Assembly (NCBI GenBank): GCA_030490835.1
Contig: CM059971.1
Span: forward strand, 122,730,564 to 122,794,563
DNA length: 64,000 bases
Origin: Annona cherimola
Lineage: Eukaryota > Streptophyta > Magnoliopsida > Magnoliales > Annonaceae
Direction: 5' to 3'
The translations under genes were made by a program, and so were the position numbers. A model generated the notes under the pieces. It worked only from the letters and a program-made list of their open reading frames with translations. It searched no databases and was not told the DNA's origin. Below, one piece after another: positions 1 through 11,548 of this stretch. Position 1 is the first letter of the stretch, and the number at the start of each line of letters is the position of its first letter.

Positions 1-3000
1 GGTCTTCGTGTTACCGCCATTAAGATTGGTCTGCGCCTTCTCCATGTCTTCGTTACTCAAGGCTTCGCCCCTTTGGCATTTTCATCTGGAGTTTGAAACT
101 TAGCTGATTTTGCTTTTATTTTTCTTTTTTCTTTTCGTGGTAAATCGTCATACTTGGACTTCTCGGGTTGGGTTTTGAGAGTTTCAGTTCAAAAGCAGAA
201 GATTCCCTGTGTTTCTCGCGGTTGCTCGACCATATATGTTCCCTTTTGCATTTAAACAGGGCATTTTGGGAAAATTTTGATATGTATACTTTTGTTCCGT
301 TGCCGTTTAGTTTGCCATTTCTGAATTTGAAAGTTTTGAGTTGTTTTCACGAATGTCAAATCTTAGAATATCAGTCACAGAGAATCATTTTGGGCGTAAG
401 CGTTGATTTCGAATCTTTGTGTGGTGTAGTATCTTTCATGTTTCTGAAAGATGAATGATTATCTAACGTTGAAATGGTTTGCCGAGTGTATGGATTAGGA
501 CTTCTTTTTTCTTCTTCTCTTTCTTGGGTTTGAAAAAAAGAGTCTCCAGATTCTTTTTTCGTTTGAGAAATCAAGTCATTTTCCAACTTTTCCCCGCCTC
601 TTAGTGAGACATGATGCTTCGTTATGCTGGATACTATTTTATTTTATCTTTTTTATTGCAGAAGTTAAATTCCTTGCTCTGCTTCTTCGCAGATCCGTAT
701 CTGAACACAGATGCAGGGACGATGTCTCCTTTTGAGCATGGAGAGGTGTTTGTATTAGACGATGGCGGCGAGGTAAATCAACTTCTGGTTCTTGGCTGCT
801 GCCCTTTTTTTTTCACTTCTGTGTCGGTTGATATGTTGCATCCTTAGAGGTTGGGATTTCCGCAATTGTTCTCTTACGCGAATTTTTTCTCGAGATTTTT
901 AATGGGGATTTTTGGTTGTCTTAATCATCGTATGCCGTTGCCTCAGCTATTTAAGTGACTTCTACAGTTCTTCTTTAATGTTTGGATTTGGATGATGTGG
1001 ATAAAACATAGTTGTTATTCATGTTCCATATGACTGTATCATCTAAGACAAGGATGTTCGAGGTGGATTGCACCTGGAGCTGCTAACTATGTTAAAAGGT
1101 TATAGTCTGAATTGATTGGTTGGTTTTCACATTGTGGTACTTCTTGCAGGTTTCATCTTTCCGTCGCCTGATCATGATAAATTTGATCTGTTACAAATGA
1201 TGGCTCATGATTTTCTTTTTGAAGGTTGACTTGGACCTTGGAAACTATGAAAGATTCCTAGATGTTAAACTAACTTGCGACAACAACATCACCACAGGGA
1301 AGATTTACCAGGTACGATTATCAAGACGGAAAAACGGGGAGAAACTTGAAGCGTATGAATGGTTGATTTTTACACTTCTGTTCTTCTGAAGATAATCATT
1401 TTCCTTCTGTGTTTTGGTTGATTTTTAGTCGGTTATTAACAAGGAGAGAAGGGGCGATTACTTGGGAAGGACAGTGCAGGTGCCGATATAAACCATCTGT
1501 CTTTGTTATTATTGTGGTTTTCATTCCTTGATTTTCGATCGAAGGTTATAGTTTACATCCCTTTCTTTAGGTCGTTCCCCACATTACTGACGCCATCCAG
1601 GAGTGGATCGAGAGTGTAGCCTTGATTCCTGTAGATGGGAAAGAAGGCCCTGCTGACGTATGCGTCATTGAATTGGGTGGAACAATAGGTAGAGTTGATA
1701 AATTGGCTCTTTTATGTTCATTTGCTGCATCTAAATGTTGCAGCATTTGACCGCGCTTTTTTTATATTGTGACAGGGGACATCGAGTCAATGCCATTTAT
1801 CGAGGCCTTGGGTCAGTTCTCCTATCGAGTGGGTAAGTTTATTTTGCATGTGAAATTTGAATCTTCATGCCTCTTGAGGTCACTGGGTTCAGATCCCTTC
1901 AGTAACTAAATTGCTCTTGTTCCACCACATCCAACAGGCCCCGGCAATTTTTGCCTTATTCATGTCAGCCTTGTGCCTGTTCTGAATGTCGTTGGTGAGC
2001 AGGTAAGTAATGGTGGTCTGTAGAAGTTGCTGATACTCCCGAATTTTCCGATCTAATATTCAAATTTATGCACTCTTTCATGTTGCAAACTAGAATAATT
2101 GGGTTTGAATATTGGTGTTGACTTTTTTTGCTTTTCTCAGAAAACAAAGCCAACACAGCATAGTGTCAGGGGGCTAAGAGGGCTTGGACTGACTCCTCAT
2201 TTATTAGCCTGTCGTAGTGCCACGGTCTGTCCTCTCTCTTAGATCTCTATCCTTTTTTTTTTTTTTTTGATGGGCCGAGCAGGGCTGCTCAAGGGCAAGA
2301 CTGTACCAGATAAGGCTGCGTGAGACGGGGCTCGAGTCCCTGACCATGGGGAATGTCAGCCATCATGTGACGCCAACTGCGTTAGCAGGGCTCACCTTAG
2401 ATCTCTATCTTTATTTGTGTGCTTTATCAACACTTGTTTTGTTTGTCTTTTCTGCTGCTGTTATGCGATTGCGTCTGATGCCTTTTATTTTAATTTCATG
2501 GCCAGGCACTAGAGGAAAATGTCAAAGAAAAACTCTCACAGTTTTGCCATGTTCCGGTAACAAAAACATTATGCCAATGTTATATTGTCTATAGAGCTAA
2601 GTTGTTCTGTAGACTAATAATTTTAACGACTTGGGAACATGGTATTTCAGGTATCAAATATCATCAATCTCCATGATGTTTCAAACATTTGGCATATTCC
2701 TTTGCTACTAAGGGTAGGTGATTCTTCGTATGTGGCTCTGATTCAATAGTTTGGATTTAGAGTCAGTCTTCCCAATGTTCTACAAGAGAATTCAATTCTT
2801 TGGTTTATCTTTTTTACTAACATTATGTTCAAGCCAGTTCTAGCTATCTATATTTTTACCATAAATTTATATTCAAGCCAGTTGTACAGAGTTTTTTTTT
2901 TCCATTTAATTATGTTCAAGCCATTCAAATGTTACAAGACGTCCAGAAAGAGTGATATATAAATAAATGTAAGCATCAATTTCGATTTTTAGGTGATCCT

Positions 3001-6000
3001 ATATTATTTGTTTTCTTACACGAGTCATGTTAGGAGAATCAAGCATGTTGATGTGACTAACAAGGAAGATTTTGTAAAATAATTACAATTATCATTATAA
3101 TGCGGCAACCACGTGTCAGTTGTGTTTATTTTAGTTCTGCGTGAATCATCTTGACTTGCGAAACGATGCTTTATATCTTCTGTGACTATATGACTTGTCC
3201 ATCACAAAGAGATACCTAACAATCATTTACATTATTTGTATTCACAGGATCAAAATGCACATGAATCAATTTTGAAAGTTTTGAACCTTCCATGGTCTGT
3301 CTACTGAACTCTTGCTGTCTAATTTCTCTCCACGTTGAATATCATAATTTGGAACTTGTTAATCATTCACACATCGTATCATCTGTCATGGCAGTATGGC
3401 TAAACCACCAACACTGAAGGAATGGACCAACAGGGCACAACTATGTGACAGGTTGCATGAACCTGTAGGTTAAGGCATTACTTATGGTGGATATTTATGC
3501 TTAATTTACATCGTTATGTTCTCCTATTTTCGATTGCTAATATGACCAAATTTGCAGGTCCGGATTGCCATGGTTGGAAAATATACTGGCCTTTCAGATT
3601 CTTACCTCTCTGTGTTGAAGGTGAATGCATACTTACTACTACTATCCGGAGTTAAGACTTTTCAGACAATGTTTTTAAGAAGATGTTGGACTATAACTAG
3701 CTTTGTACATTATTTGGATAGAATATGGATGCACACATTGGTAACTGATTGTTCTAAGATAATTATTGAAGCTGCTCCAGAAATACGTAGCCTGAAACTC
3801 TTGTGTGGGTGTGGCACCTTTAACCTTTTGATAAGTGTCAAATTCCACTCTCTGAAGGAGATAAATAGATGTACATTCCAAGGGACGGGTGCCTCAAGCA
3901 ACCAACATGTGGAACATATTCAGTGGATTCCCAATTTTCCATGTGTACCTTGCAATTTGTCTTCACTAACTACACCTGTTAAATATACAGAATCTAATTC
4001 AGTTTGCATCGATCATTGTGTCAAACCACTGCTTCATCCTCTAATGAGAAGTTACTTAAAAGTGTACATCCATGTGCATTCACATTAATGTCTGTACTTT
4101 TATTGAGCGTGATCTCATTTATGTATCTAAAATGATGAGTTACTTCTCTTAACACAAAATATTATGCATGATTATGCGTGTTTTAATTTTCTAATGGAAA
4201 ATCCTACTTTTATAGGCCTTGTTGCATGCTTCTATGGCATGTGGTAAGAAACTTATTGTAGATTGGATTGCAGCAACCGACCTTGAAGATACAACTGCAA
4301 AACAGGTTATTAATCGTAACTTCTTAGAGCCCTGTACTTATCCCGGTTGTTTGAGCTGACATTTCATGCATCGTCTTCTTTACAGTCACCTGATGCGTAT
4401 AAAGCTGCATGGCAGCTGTTGATGGTGAGCATTTTAATATGTTGCTTGGGAATTTTTCCAATTTATTCTCGGTTTTTACAGCATTGGATTTTTTTCTTTG
4501 TTCATCACAATTTACTTGTGTCTTAGTTGATTAATAGTACATCTTTTCAGGGTGCAGATGGCATTCTAGTCCCTGGGGGCTTTGGTGATAGAGGTGTGAA
4601 GGGAAAAATCCTAGCAACAAAATATGCACGAGAGAACAAAATACCATTTTTTGGCATTTGTCTGGGGATGCAAATTGCAGTTATTGAGTATTCACGTTCA
4701 ATTCTTCGTCTTCAAGATGCAAACAGTACAGAGTTTGATCCAACCACAAAAAATCCTTGTGTTATTTTTATGCCAGAAGTGAGTGTGGATATACCATTCT
4801 ACTCATTTGATACCTATTTTTCTGATACGCGTAATCTAAGAGTCATGCTATGCAGGGTTCAACAACTCACATGGGAGGGACCATGCGTCTTGGATCAAGA
4901 AGAACATACTTCCATGTGGCAGACTGCAAATCTGCAAGATTGTAAGGACCCGTGCAATCTTAATTAAGTGTTGTCTTTATTCATTTACCTTTTTAAATGT
5001 GCATTTTGTTTGCCAGCAATTAGAACAATGATTCCTCCATTAAGACGAAGAATTATTAGACTATAGCCATCCTCACTATTGGGATCTTGTATATTCTTTC
5101 CACAAATATAGAAGGGTGACTATGCATGTTCTACTTGTATGGAATGCCTCCATTAAGACAGAATTATTAGACTATACTTCATAGCCATCCTCACTATTGG
5201 GATCTTGTATATTCTTTCCACAAATATAGAAGGGTGACTATGCATGTTCTACTTGTATGGAATGCCTCCATTAAGACAGAATTATTAGACTATACTTCAT
5301 AGCCATCCTCACTATTGGGATCTTATATATTCTTTCCACAAAAATATAATGGTGACTATGCATGTTCTACTTGCATGGAAAGTAAAATTTTTCTTTCTTA
5401 TATACTCTTTCAACAAATAGAAGGGTGGCTATGCACGTTCAACTTGTATGGCAAATAAATTTTTTCTTCAATGTTTAAACTTATCATGGTTTCATTTTAT
5501 ATTTTAGATATGGCAATGTCAAATATGTGGATGAGCGACATCGTCATAGATATGAGGTTGGTTCTTCTTTGCTGATTTTTCAATCTAGACTTGCAGTTTT
5601 CACATAGCTAGGAGATTAATTTTTCTTTGTATAGGTCAATCCTGACTTCATCTCGGACCTTGAGGATGCTGGTCTGTCATTTGTTGGAAAGGATGAAACT
5701 GGCAGCCGCATGGAGGTATGTATAGTTAGTGATAATAATTCCTTCCTACGTTCTATCATATGCGTGACAAATCAGTTTTTAGCAGACTCCTAATTCTGAT
5801 GATGATTTCATTCGTGCAGATTCTTGAACTCCCTAGTCATCCATATTTTGTCGGGGTACAGTTTCATCCTGAGTTCAAATCAAGACCAGCAAAACCTTCA
5901 GCTCTTTTCTTGGGTAACGTAGCCAGTAACTTTTCCCCTTTCTATTGTCATTGGCATCCATTCTTCTCTTCAAGTATGGTTTCCATTGTCTGAAATTACC

Positions 6001-6629
6001 TGAACGGTATGTTATTTGTATTCTGATGCAAAATTTCCTTGCTGTTGGGAATTTAATGCAAATGAATGGTGTGTTTGGGAAGTGATAAAACTTTTGGATG
6101 AAAAGTTTCTTGTGTGGAAGTTATTAAATTGATAAAAAAAAATTGTGCGATATGATAAAGTAATGATGAAGTATAAAGAGAATAAGGTTTTAAATAAATG
6201 GGTGCCTCTTTTAACTAATGCAGAGGAACATAATGGCCTGATTGCTGTGTAGGGAATCGGTTATGTTTTCATGGATGCCTTTGCATGTTTGCTACTCTTG
6301 TTTCATGTTAATCACTTCTGGTTTATCATGCATACATCTATACATCCTTGTGTCGACTTTACAGAACTGCCGCCATTATTTGTACAGGTTTTATAAGGGA
6401 AGCATCAAGAGTAGAAACTTCTGCGAAAACTTCTTGCAATTCCATCAAAGAAACATCTGACATTCCTATCAAAGCAGCAGTAACAAAAAATGGCCAGAGT
6501 AATGGAACGCACAGCCATGGCAATGGGACACTAACATTTCATTACCGGAGTGGGACCAGTAACAAGGGCAAGGCTGGCCCACTGAATGGCTCCTCCATAT
6601 ATATCAATGGCAATGGTGTGCACGCCTAA
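1..6629 (+). CDS. CTP synthase (glutamine hydrolysing), 5' end outside window
   Basis: Makes CTP from UTP, ATP and glutamine, the last step of pyrimidine nucleotide synthesis; the family acts in the cytosol. I read 21 exons: 1-28, 693-772, 1225-1311, 1429-1479, 1571-1688, 1776-1832, 1938-2002, 2141-2224, 2506-2556, 2651-2713, 3248-3294, 3395-3464, 3558-3620, 4216-4305, 4386-4424, 4551-4778, 4856-4941, 5508-5556, 5635-5715, 5820-5913, 6388-6629. All have GT-AG borders and phases that join, giving about 590 visible residues. The window opens inside the first coding exon (GLRVTAIKI), so the start codon and most of the P-loop are missing. Synthase-domain landmarks are [37 protein letters not shown] and [17 protein letters not shown]. 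The class I glutaminase domain shows GGFGDRG, the nucleophile Cys in FFGICLGMQ, and the His-Glu pair in VGVQFHPEF. The tail after the glutaminase is Ser/Asn/Gly rich and not conserved. The 3' splice site at 6388 is the least certain boundary. Family certain, exact exon ends likely. Confidence 0.93.
2258..2395. other. GC-rich inserted block in CTP synthase intron 8
   Basis: A poly-T run at about 2262 is followed by about 115 bases much richer in G+C than the rest of the intron. It contains a box resembling a tRNA B box (GGCTCGAGTCCC, near 2331). The composition break and homopolymer edge suggest a short SINE-like or processed insertion. I could not find target duplications, so the class is open. 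Confidence 0.3.
5033..5450. repeat. 118-bp tandem repeat in CTP synthase intron 17
   Basis: The unit contains the phrases TCACTATTGGGATCTTGTAT and GGGTGACTATGCATGTTCTA. These recur at 5083, 5201 and 5319, an exact 118-bp period. The first three copies are nearly identical and a fourth from about 5400 is degenerate. The array fills most of the intron between the exon ending at 4941 and the one starting at 5508. No coding potential. Such arrays usually vary in copy number between individuals. Confidence 0.85.
6066..6215 (+). mobile_element. Fragment of the GTGTGTTTGGGAAGTGATAAAA MITE family
   Basis: Starts with the family's terminal sequence (GTGTGTTTGGGAAGTGATAA at about 6069). It continues with the internal phrases that also occur at 16325-16612 and 23057-23331 (GATAAAG, TAATGATGA, AGTATAAAGA). 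The right terminus is missing, so this is a 5' fragment. It lies in the last CTP synthase intron. Confidence 0.6.
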
Positions 6630-7409
6630 TTGGAAGAAGCAGCAGTGGTGGTAGATTTTCTTCAAGTCCTCACTTGTTGGATTTACCAAAGGGGCTTCTT
6701 GTCTGCTACACCGCCAGATATGGTCTGTACAGCGATGGAGAAGGGAAGGGAAGAAGTTTTCAGCTTTGAGGGAGTGGTGTACATGCACAGAACCTGATTC
6801 CGGGCTTTTTTAACTTGGAAAGACCTGTTTTTATTGAGGTCTTGGATGGATTTAGTGTGCTGTTTTGGCTTCCGTCCTTTGGTGGTTGGAAGGGGAACAG
6901 GAATCGTGGGCTTTCTCTGTACATTAAAATAATAATAATAATCTGTAGTAATTCGCGAGAAAATGTTGGCTTTTATTTTTATTTCCAGTCATAATCTAAA
7001 TTGTTCTGTAATGATCTGAATTCCATGATGTGAAAGGGGATTAAAAATGCCAGTATTGCTGCAAATATTTCATCCTCTTGCTCTTCATGGTTGGAGTCGG
7101 TGCAAAAATAGCGGATTCAGTTGGCTTTTTCTTTTGTCAAATCAACCACACAGGGTATGTGAGCTCCCATCCGTCCTTAAACTCGAAGGACGTACGATCA
7201 TCCCCACTGCACGGTGCACGGCAAACCACAAAAAATGGAGACGCTATTCGACAACTATATGCTTACTTGCATGGCCGAGAACTGACAAGATGGGTCAAGC
7301 AAGCTGCCTGCACTTTATGCACTTTTATGTAACGTCAGATAATGCACCTAAAGATTATCCGTTTTAGACGCTCATTAATCGAGCCAATAGCCTTAGGGAA
7401 CCGACATTG

Positions 7410-7600
7410 TGCACATGAGTGTAAAATTTTAATTAATCTATTTGTATTTAACATGTATATCAATTTTTCCTATTTTTTGAAAAAAAATTAGATATTTTTT
7501 GAACAACAATTTTTTAAAAAAAATAAAAAAATTAAATTAAATACACTTGAGTGTATCGAGGCTAAATGCAGGGAGGTACATTTAGCCTCACCTAGATTAA
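7410..7600. repeat. Degraded copy of the CACTYGGGTGCA terminal-repeat MITE family
   Basis: Contains the family core: TTTAACATGTATATCAATTT on the left side and TAAATACACTTGAGTGTATC with CGAGGCTAAATGCA on the right side. The same arrangement is seen in the better copy at 62131-62502 and in copies near 47150-47720. The ends are worn and no target duplication can be read. Confidence 0.45.
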
Positions 7601-9512
7601 AATCAAACCTAGAAGGGTAGTTGTAAACAGTCCAGGTTACTCATTGCGCTTAATCCCTATGCTTCAAGCCCCCAGCAGGATTTGGCAGCAAAATGAGTGG
7701 ATTCAACGGCCATGATTTCTTTAGACAACAAATGGCCTGATCAATGGATGATTAGGGGAATAGGGTGCAGATTGAGAATGGGTTACACAATAGAGTTGTT
7801 TCAACTTTCAAGTACCATCTTGAATCTATTCCAGATAACAAGATAAGAGTCACAACCAAATAATCTTTTTTTTTTTTTTTTTCAAATCAAAGTTTCATCG
7901 TTCACATCATCATCATCATCTTTTTTGATTGGTATATTTATACAATGTGACAACTAAATGTTACGGTCAAGCATTTTCACAACCCTCACTCTGGTGGAAT
8001 TTTTTTGTGAATACCTCCACACACTTTTGGAGGATATCTACAAATACCTCTACACTCGGAGAGGACAAATAACTTCCCCACGCCAACTTGAGTGCTGAAA
8101 GAATTGAACAGCGTTGCTTGCAATGCAAAACAAAGTCACTAACCACAACAATTCATCATCATCCTTTAAGCCATGGATAGTTCAAAGATGGGATGGAACC
8201 GGATGTAACATTTCTTAGTTTATTTTTCCCCATTTCTAATACAAATTTACTCGTTTTCAATATATCTTCACCCATTCTCATTATATTTTCATTCCAAATT
8301 TTCATCACATTCTCATCTCATCCCATCTCTGAGCTGCCGGGTTGATCACAATGTGCTTGATAATGGACGGTTGGATCACCATGATGGATGAAGTGGCATA
8401 AGCATCATGATTTATTCCTACCATACATCACCAAGTTATGAAATGGCATCCCATCAGTGGTGGAGCCGAATTTTCTAAAGTTAAAAGAATCTTCTGTGAA
8501 AATTTTAAAAAAGCGTGGTTTATTTTTATAAGGTTCACACCCTCATCAAAGGTCTTAAGCCCCCCGTTGCATCCCATTCACTTTTGAGCTTTTATTAAAA
8601 AAAAAATTAACTTTGCAACCAGGCCGTTGCCCAGTTGGCAATAGCATTGGCTTGCTGAATTCCCATTTATTTGGTGGGAGTTTGTTCTCCCAAGATGGAT
8701 GTAAATGTACACTAATAAAAAAATTAACTTTATGCTTTTAGAGACCATGAATCAAAAAATATAAAGTACTTGATATTTTATTGTCTTTTGATGGATGGCC
8801 TATCCAGAATTTCTGCAATCCGTGCTTGTAAATGATCTAACAACAGTCTTGATTAGTGGCAATTTCGTGTTAATTTTATTTACTGTTATTTATTTTCGTT
8901 ACCATCATTTTGCATAATACTAACAATCCGCCCATCACGCTGACATATTAACCAGTTATCAGCATCATATTTTATTTCTGCACCTACATGTGAATGTATT
9001 ATTACATTTACTTTGTAATATCGCATGACATGGATTAAAAATATATATATTAGGCTGAACATTCAAGAGTATCACAGTGCTCTCACCGTAGCGCGGTTGA
9101 GAGACGTTGCTCCGGGAACGCACAAGTGCCCCAACCTACATTTGTCCACCAGTTCGCTCTGTTTACGATTACCCACATTTTCTTGCAACTGAACTCTGCT
9201 TAAATTTGTGAGTACGGTTTTAGCCTAATTTTACCACATCTGAGCATAAGTTCCTAAAATTTAGAGTTCGAAACCTGTAACAGGTATGTCCAGTTGTCCA
9301 GGGGTATTGAGCTCGTGACACCATTAATTTTTTTTTTTTTTTAAAAAAAAACTCCGCTTAAATTAACTTGCACCTATTTAAAGAGCACCAATTGCTTGAA
9401 TCCACTTGCGCAGTATCTATTTTGCAGTAATATTCGCACTTAAGCAGAAGCTACACAAATATTCGCTTATGTGTATTCCACATTTCCACTTCGTTAAGGG
9501 TTCAACCCTCAC

Positions 9513-10114
9513 TCCTTGCTATTGATGTCATCATCATCATCATAAGCCATTTTTCACCTAAGTGGGGTCGGCTGCATGTATTCTGTTGCGTCATTCTTGG
9601 AGATTTGAGATTAAATTTTCAGTAATTTGTAATATTTTTAAATCTTATTTAATTATTTTCATCCATATTTTTTTTTTGGGTCTTTCTCTCATTCTCCTAT
9701 CACTTTCTACTTTGATAGACTATGTCATCCTAACTTGTGCTATTTCAGGCTTCCTTTAAACATTATCAAACCATCTTAATCTATTTTCTTTCATTTTATC
9801 ACAAATTGGTCTCACTTTTAGGTTTTCTCGAAGTATTTCATTCTTAATTTTATTTTTTCTTGTTTTATCACATATCCACTTTAATATTCTCATTTCCGCT
9901 ACGCTTATTTTTTATATATGTTGTTCTTTAACTGTCCAACATTCTGCCCTATAAAGCATAGCAGGTTTAATCGCGGTCTTATAAAAATTTTATTTTAATT
10001 TGATTGAAACTTAGCGGTCACATAAAATTCCAGACGCACTACGTCATTTCTTCCATCATACTTGAATTCTATGTATTATATTTTTCTCAATTCTCCCGTC
10101 CTTGCTATTGATGT
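9513..10114 (-). mobile_element. 3' fragment of a LINE (RTE clade) with target-site duplication
   Basis: The inserted body is 9529-10098, read on the minus strand. A 16-base direct repeat, TCCTTGCTATTGATGT, flanks it at 9513-9528 and 10099-10114, as expected of target-primed LINE insertion. The minus-strand 3' end carries a short ATG-type microsatellite tail (CATCATCATCATCAT on the plus strand at 9529-9543), a hallmark of RTE elements. The broken minus-strand translation still shows the C-terminal reverse-transcriptase phrases MLYRAECWTVKEQHI and SVAEMRILKWICDKTRK, known from plant RTE LINEs. Stops and frame breaks show it is dead, and it is strongly 5' truncated (about 570 bp). Confidence 0.85.
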
Positions 10115-10134
10115 AATAAAATAAAAATGACCAC

Positions 10135-10415
10135 ACGACTATTGCCTGAGTGGTGACTTGGGAGTTGATGCCTAAGTGGCGACTTAGGGTCCATTCAAGT
10201 TCAATTCTCCTCCGTGGTGGGAGTTCTTACAAAATAGTCCCCTTGAGTGGGGATTCTATAATTTCCCCTAGAATGGGTTTTTTCTCAAATTTTCAAATTT
10301 TCCGCAGGTATGAAGAGTGCATATATAGGAAATTTCCTTTTATAGTATGAGGGTAGTAAATGTGCTCTATTAAAATATCTAAGTCGTGACATGTATAAAT
10401 ACCAATTGAAAAAAA
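10135..10415 (+). mobile_element. tRNA-derived SINE copy
   Basis: An A-box-like phrase, TTGCCTGAGTGGTGACTTGG, near 10142 is followed by a B-box-like GTTCAATTC at about 10200, the spacing of a tRNA-type pol III promoter. Downstream phrases (AGTCCCCTTGAGTGGGGATT, AGGAAATTTCCTTTTATAG, TATGAGGGTAGTAAATG) reappear in a second copy at about 48240-48480. Two diverged dispersed copies with a pol III promoter support a SINE family. End points are approximate. Confidence 0.6.
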
Positions 10416-11477
10416 GAAGACAAACTGCAAAAAACCAACTCCTAAAACGGGCTGCCAAAACTGCCCCTTTATGATTGTCGGTAGGAGATAGGCCCTTTGT
10501 TGCAAGGCAGTTGCAGATTATACGGTTTCATACTTCCATTTGGCTGCACGGTTTGGGAGAGAAGCACCGGTTGACTACGCAATCGCGCTTGGCAATGATC
10601 CAATGCGAGCTATGGACCTTTTTGTAATCTTCTCAAATATAAACCAGTTGGAATGTCATCCATGGCATGTGTATTTATTTACGAGGCCACATATTCCTCT
10701 GATTAGGAACTTATATAAATCATATATTATCAATGTACCCCATTGTAGTATCAAGATATCGCATTATATAAATATCAATAAAAAAAATTAATAGTTATGT
10801 GTTAAATTTAGTAGTCATATGTTTACTCAAGAAAGCTGTATTTTCAAAATCTAATAATTGTGTTTACTCTCAAAAGATGTCAAATTTTCACTCAAGCCCG
10901 TAAATATAGATGGGAAGCTTAGTCTCTTGTGAATTTAGGTTATAGCCTATTGTTTCCCCTAAAAAGAGATGAGAACTTATTATCTTTCAGATAAATAAGC
11001 TGGATTATAATATTAAATATCATACCGTTCAATATCAATAAAAAATTTAATATTTGCTCCTGTTTAATAATTATCTGTTTATTCTCAAAAGATGTTAAAT
11101 TATTATATAATATGTTTCCAATCAAAGTAGTTTTTCATCATGAATAAATACATATGGATAAATATAATGAATGATTTAGATTTTTTTTTTTAAAAAAAGG
11201 AAATAAGAAAAGCAAAGGGGTACTCGGATATGCCTATGCAAGCTTGTTCCATTAAATCACATCTAAGTCCACATATATTAATGAATTTTACCTCTAATTC
11301 CACTTATACATATACATTTTCAAAAATTCCAAATATACCCATGCATTTTGCCCACAACCGGTTGTGAAATGACAATTACACCCAAAAACCTTGTTTCCGT
11401 TTGTACCACGATGCCCCCCAACTTCTTCCTACAGATATCAAGGTGTGATGCAGATGGCAGCAATATGGAAATTGTTC

Positions 11478-11497
11478 GTGTGTGTGTGTGTGTGTGT
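11478..11497. repeat. (TG)n microsatellite
   Basis: Ten TG units followed by an imperfect TACGTGTGCG extension. It lies just past the ABCD2 stop codon, so it probably falls in that gene's 3' UTR (transcribed as CA repeats). Confidence 0.8.
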
Positions 11498-11548
11498 ACG
11501 TGTGCGTCTGTCAATCTCATCTCTCTAGTGCAAACAGTTTCATGATTT

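Larger units (their letters stand above)
6630..11548. other. Gene-free spacer between CTP synthase and ABCD2
   Basis: The first ~350 bases are the likely CTP synthase 3' UTR. After that I see no coding region with plant gene character on either strand; the open frames are short and of random composition. The two flanking genes converge here, so no promoter is expected. Recognisable content is listed separately: a palindrome-type repeat at 7410-7600, a LINE tail at 9529-10098 and a SINE at 10135-10415. At 8620-8730 there is a SINE-like stretch with a pol III A-box-like phrase (GCCCAGTTGGCAATAGC). The remainder (about 7600-8600, 8750-9500 and 10420-11477) is AT-rich with nothing I can name. Confidence 0.7.
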
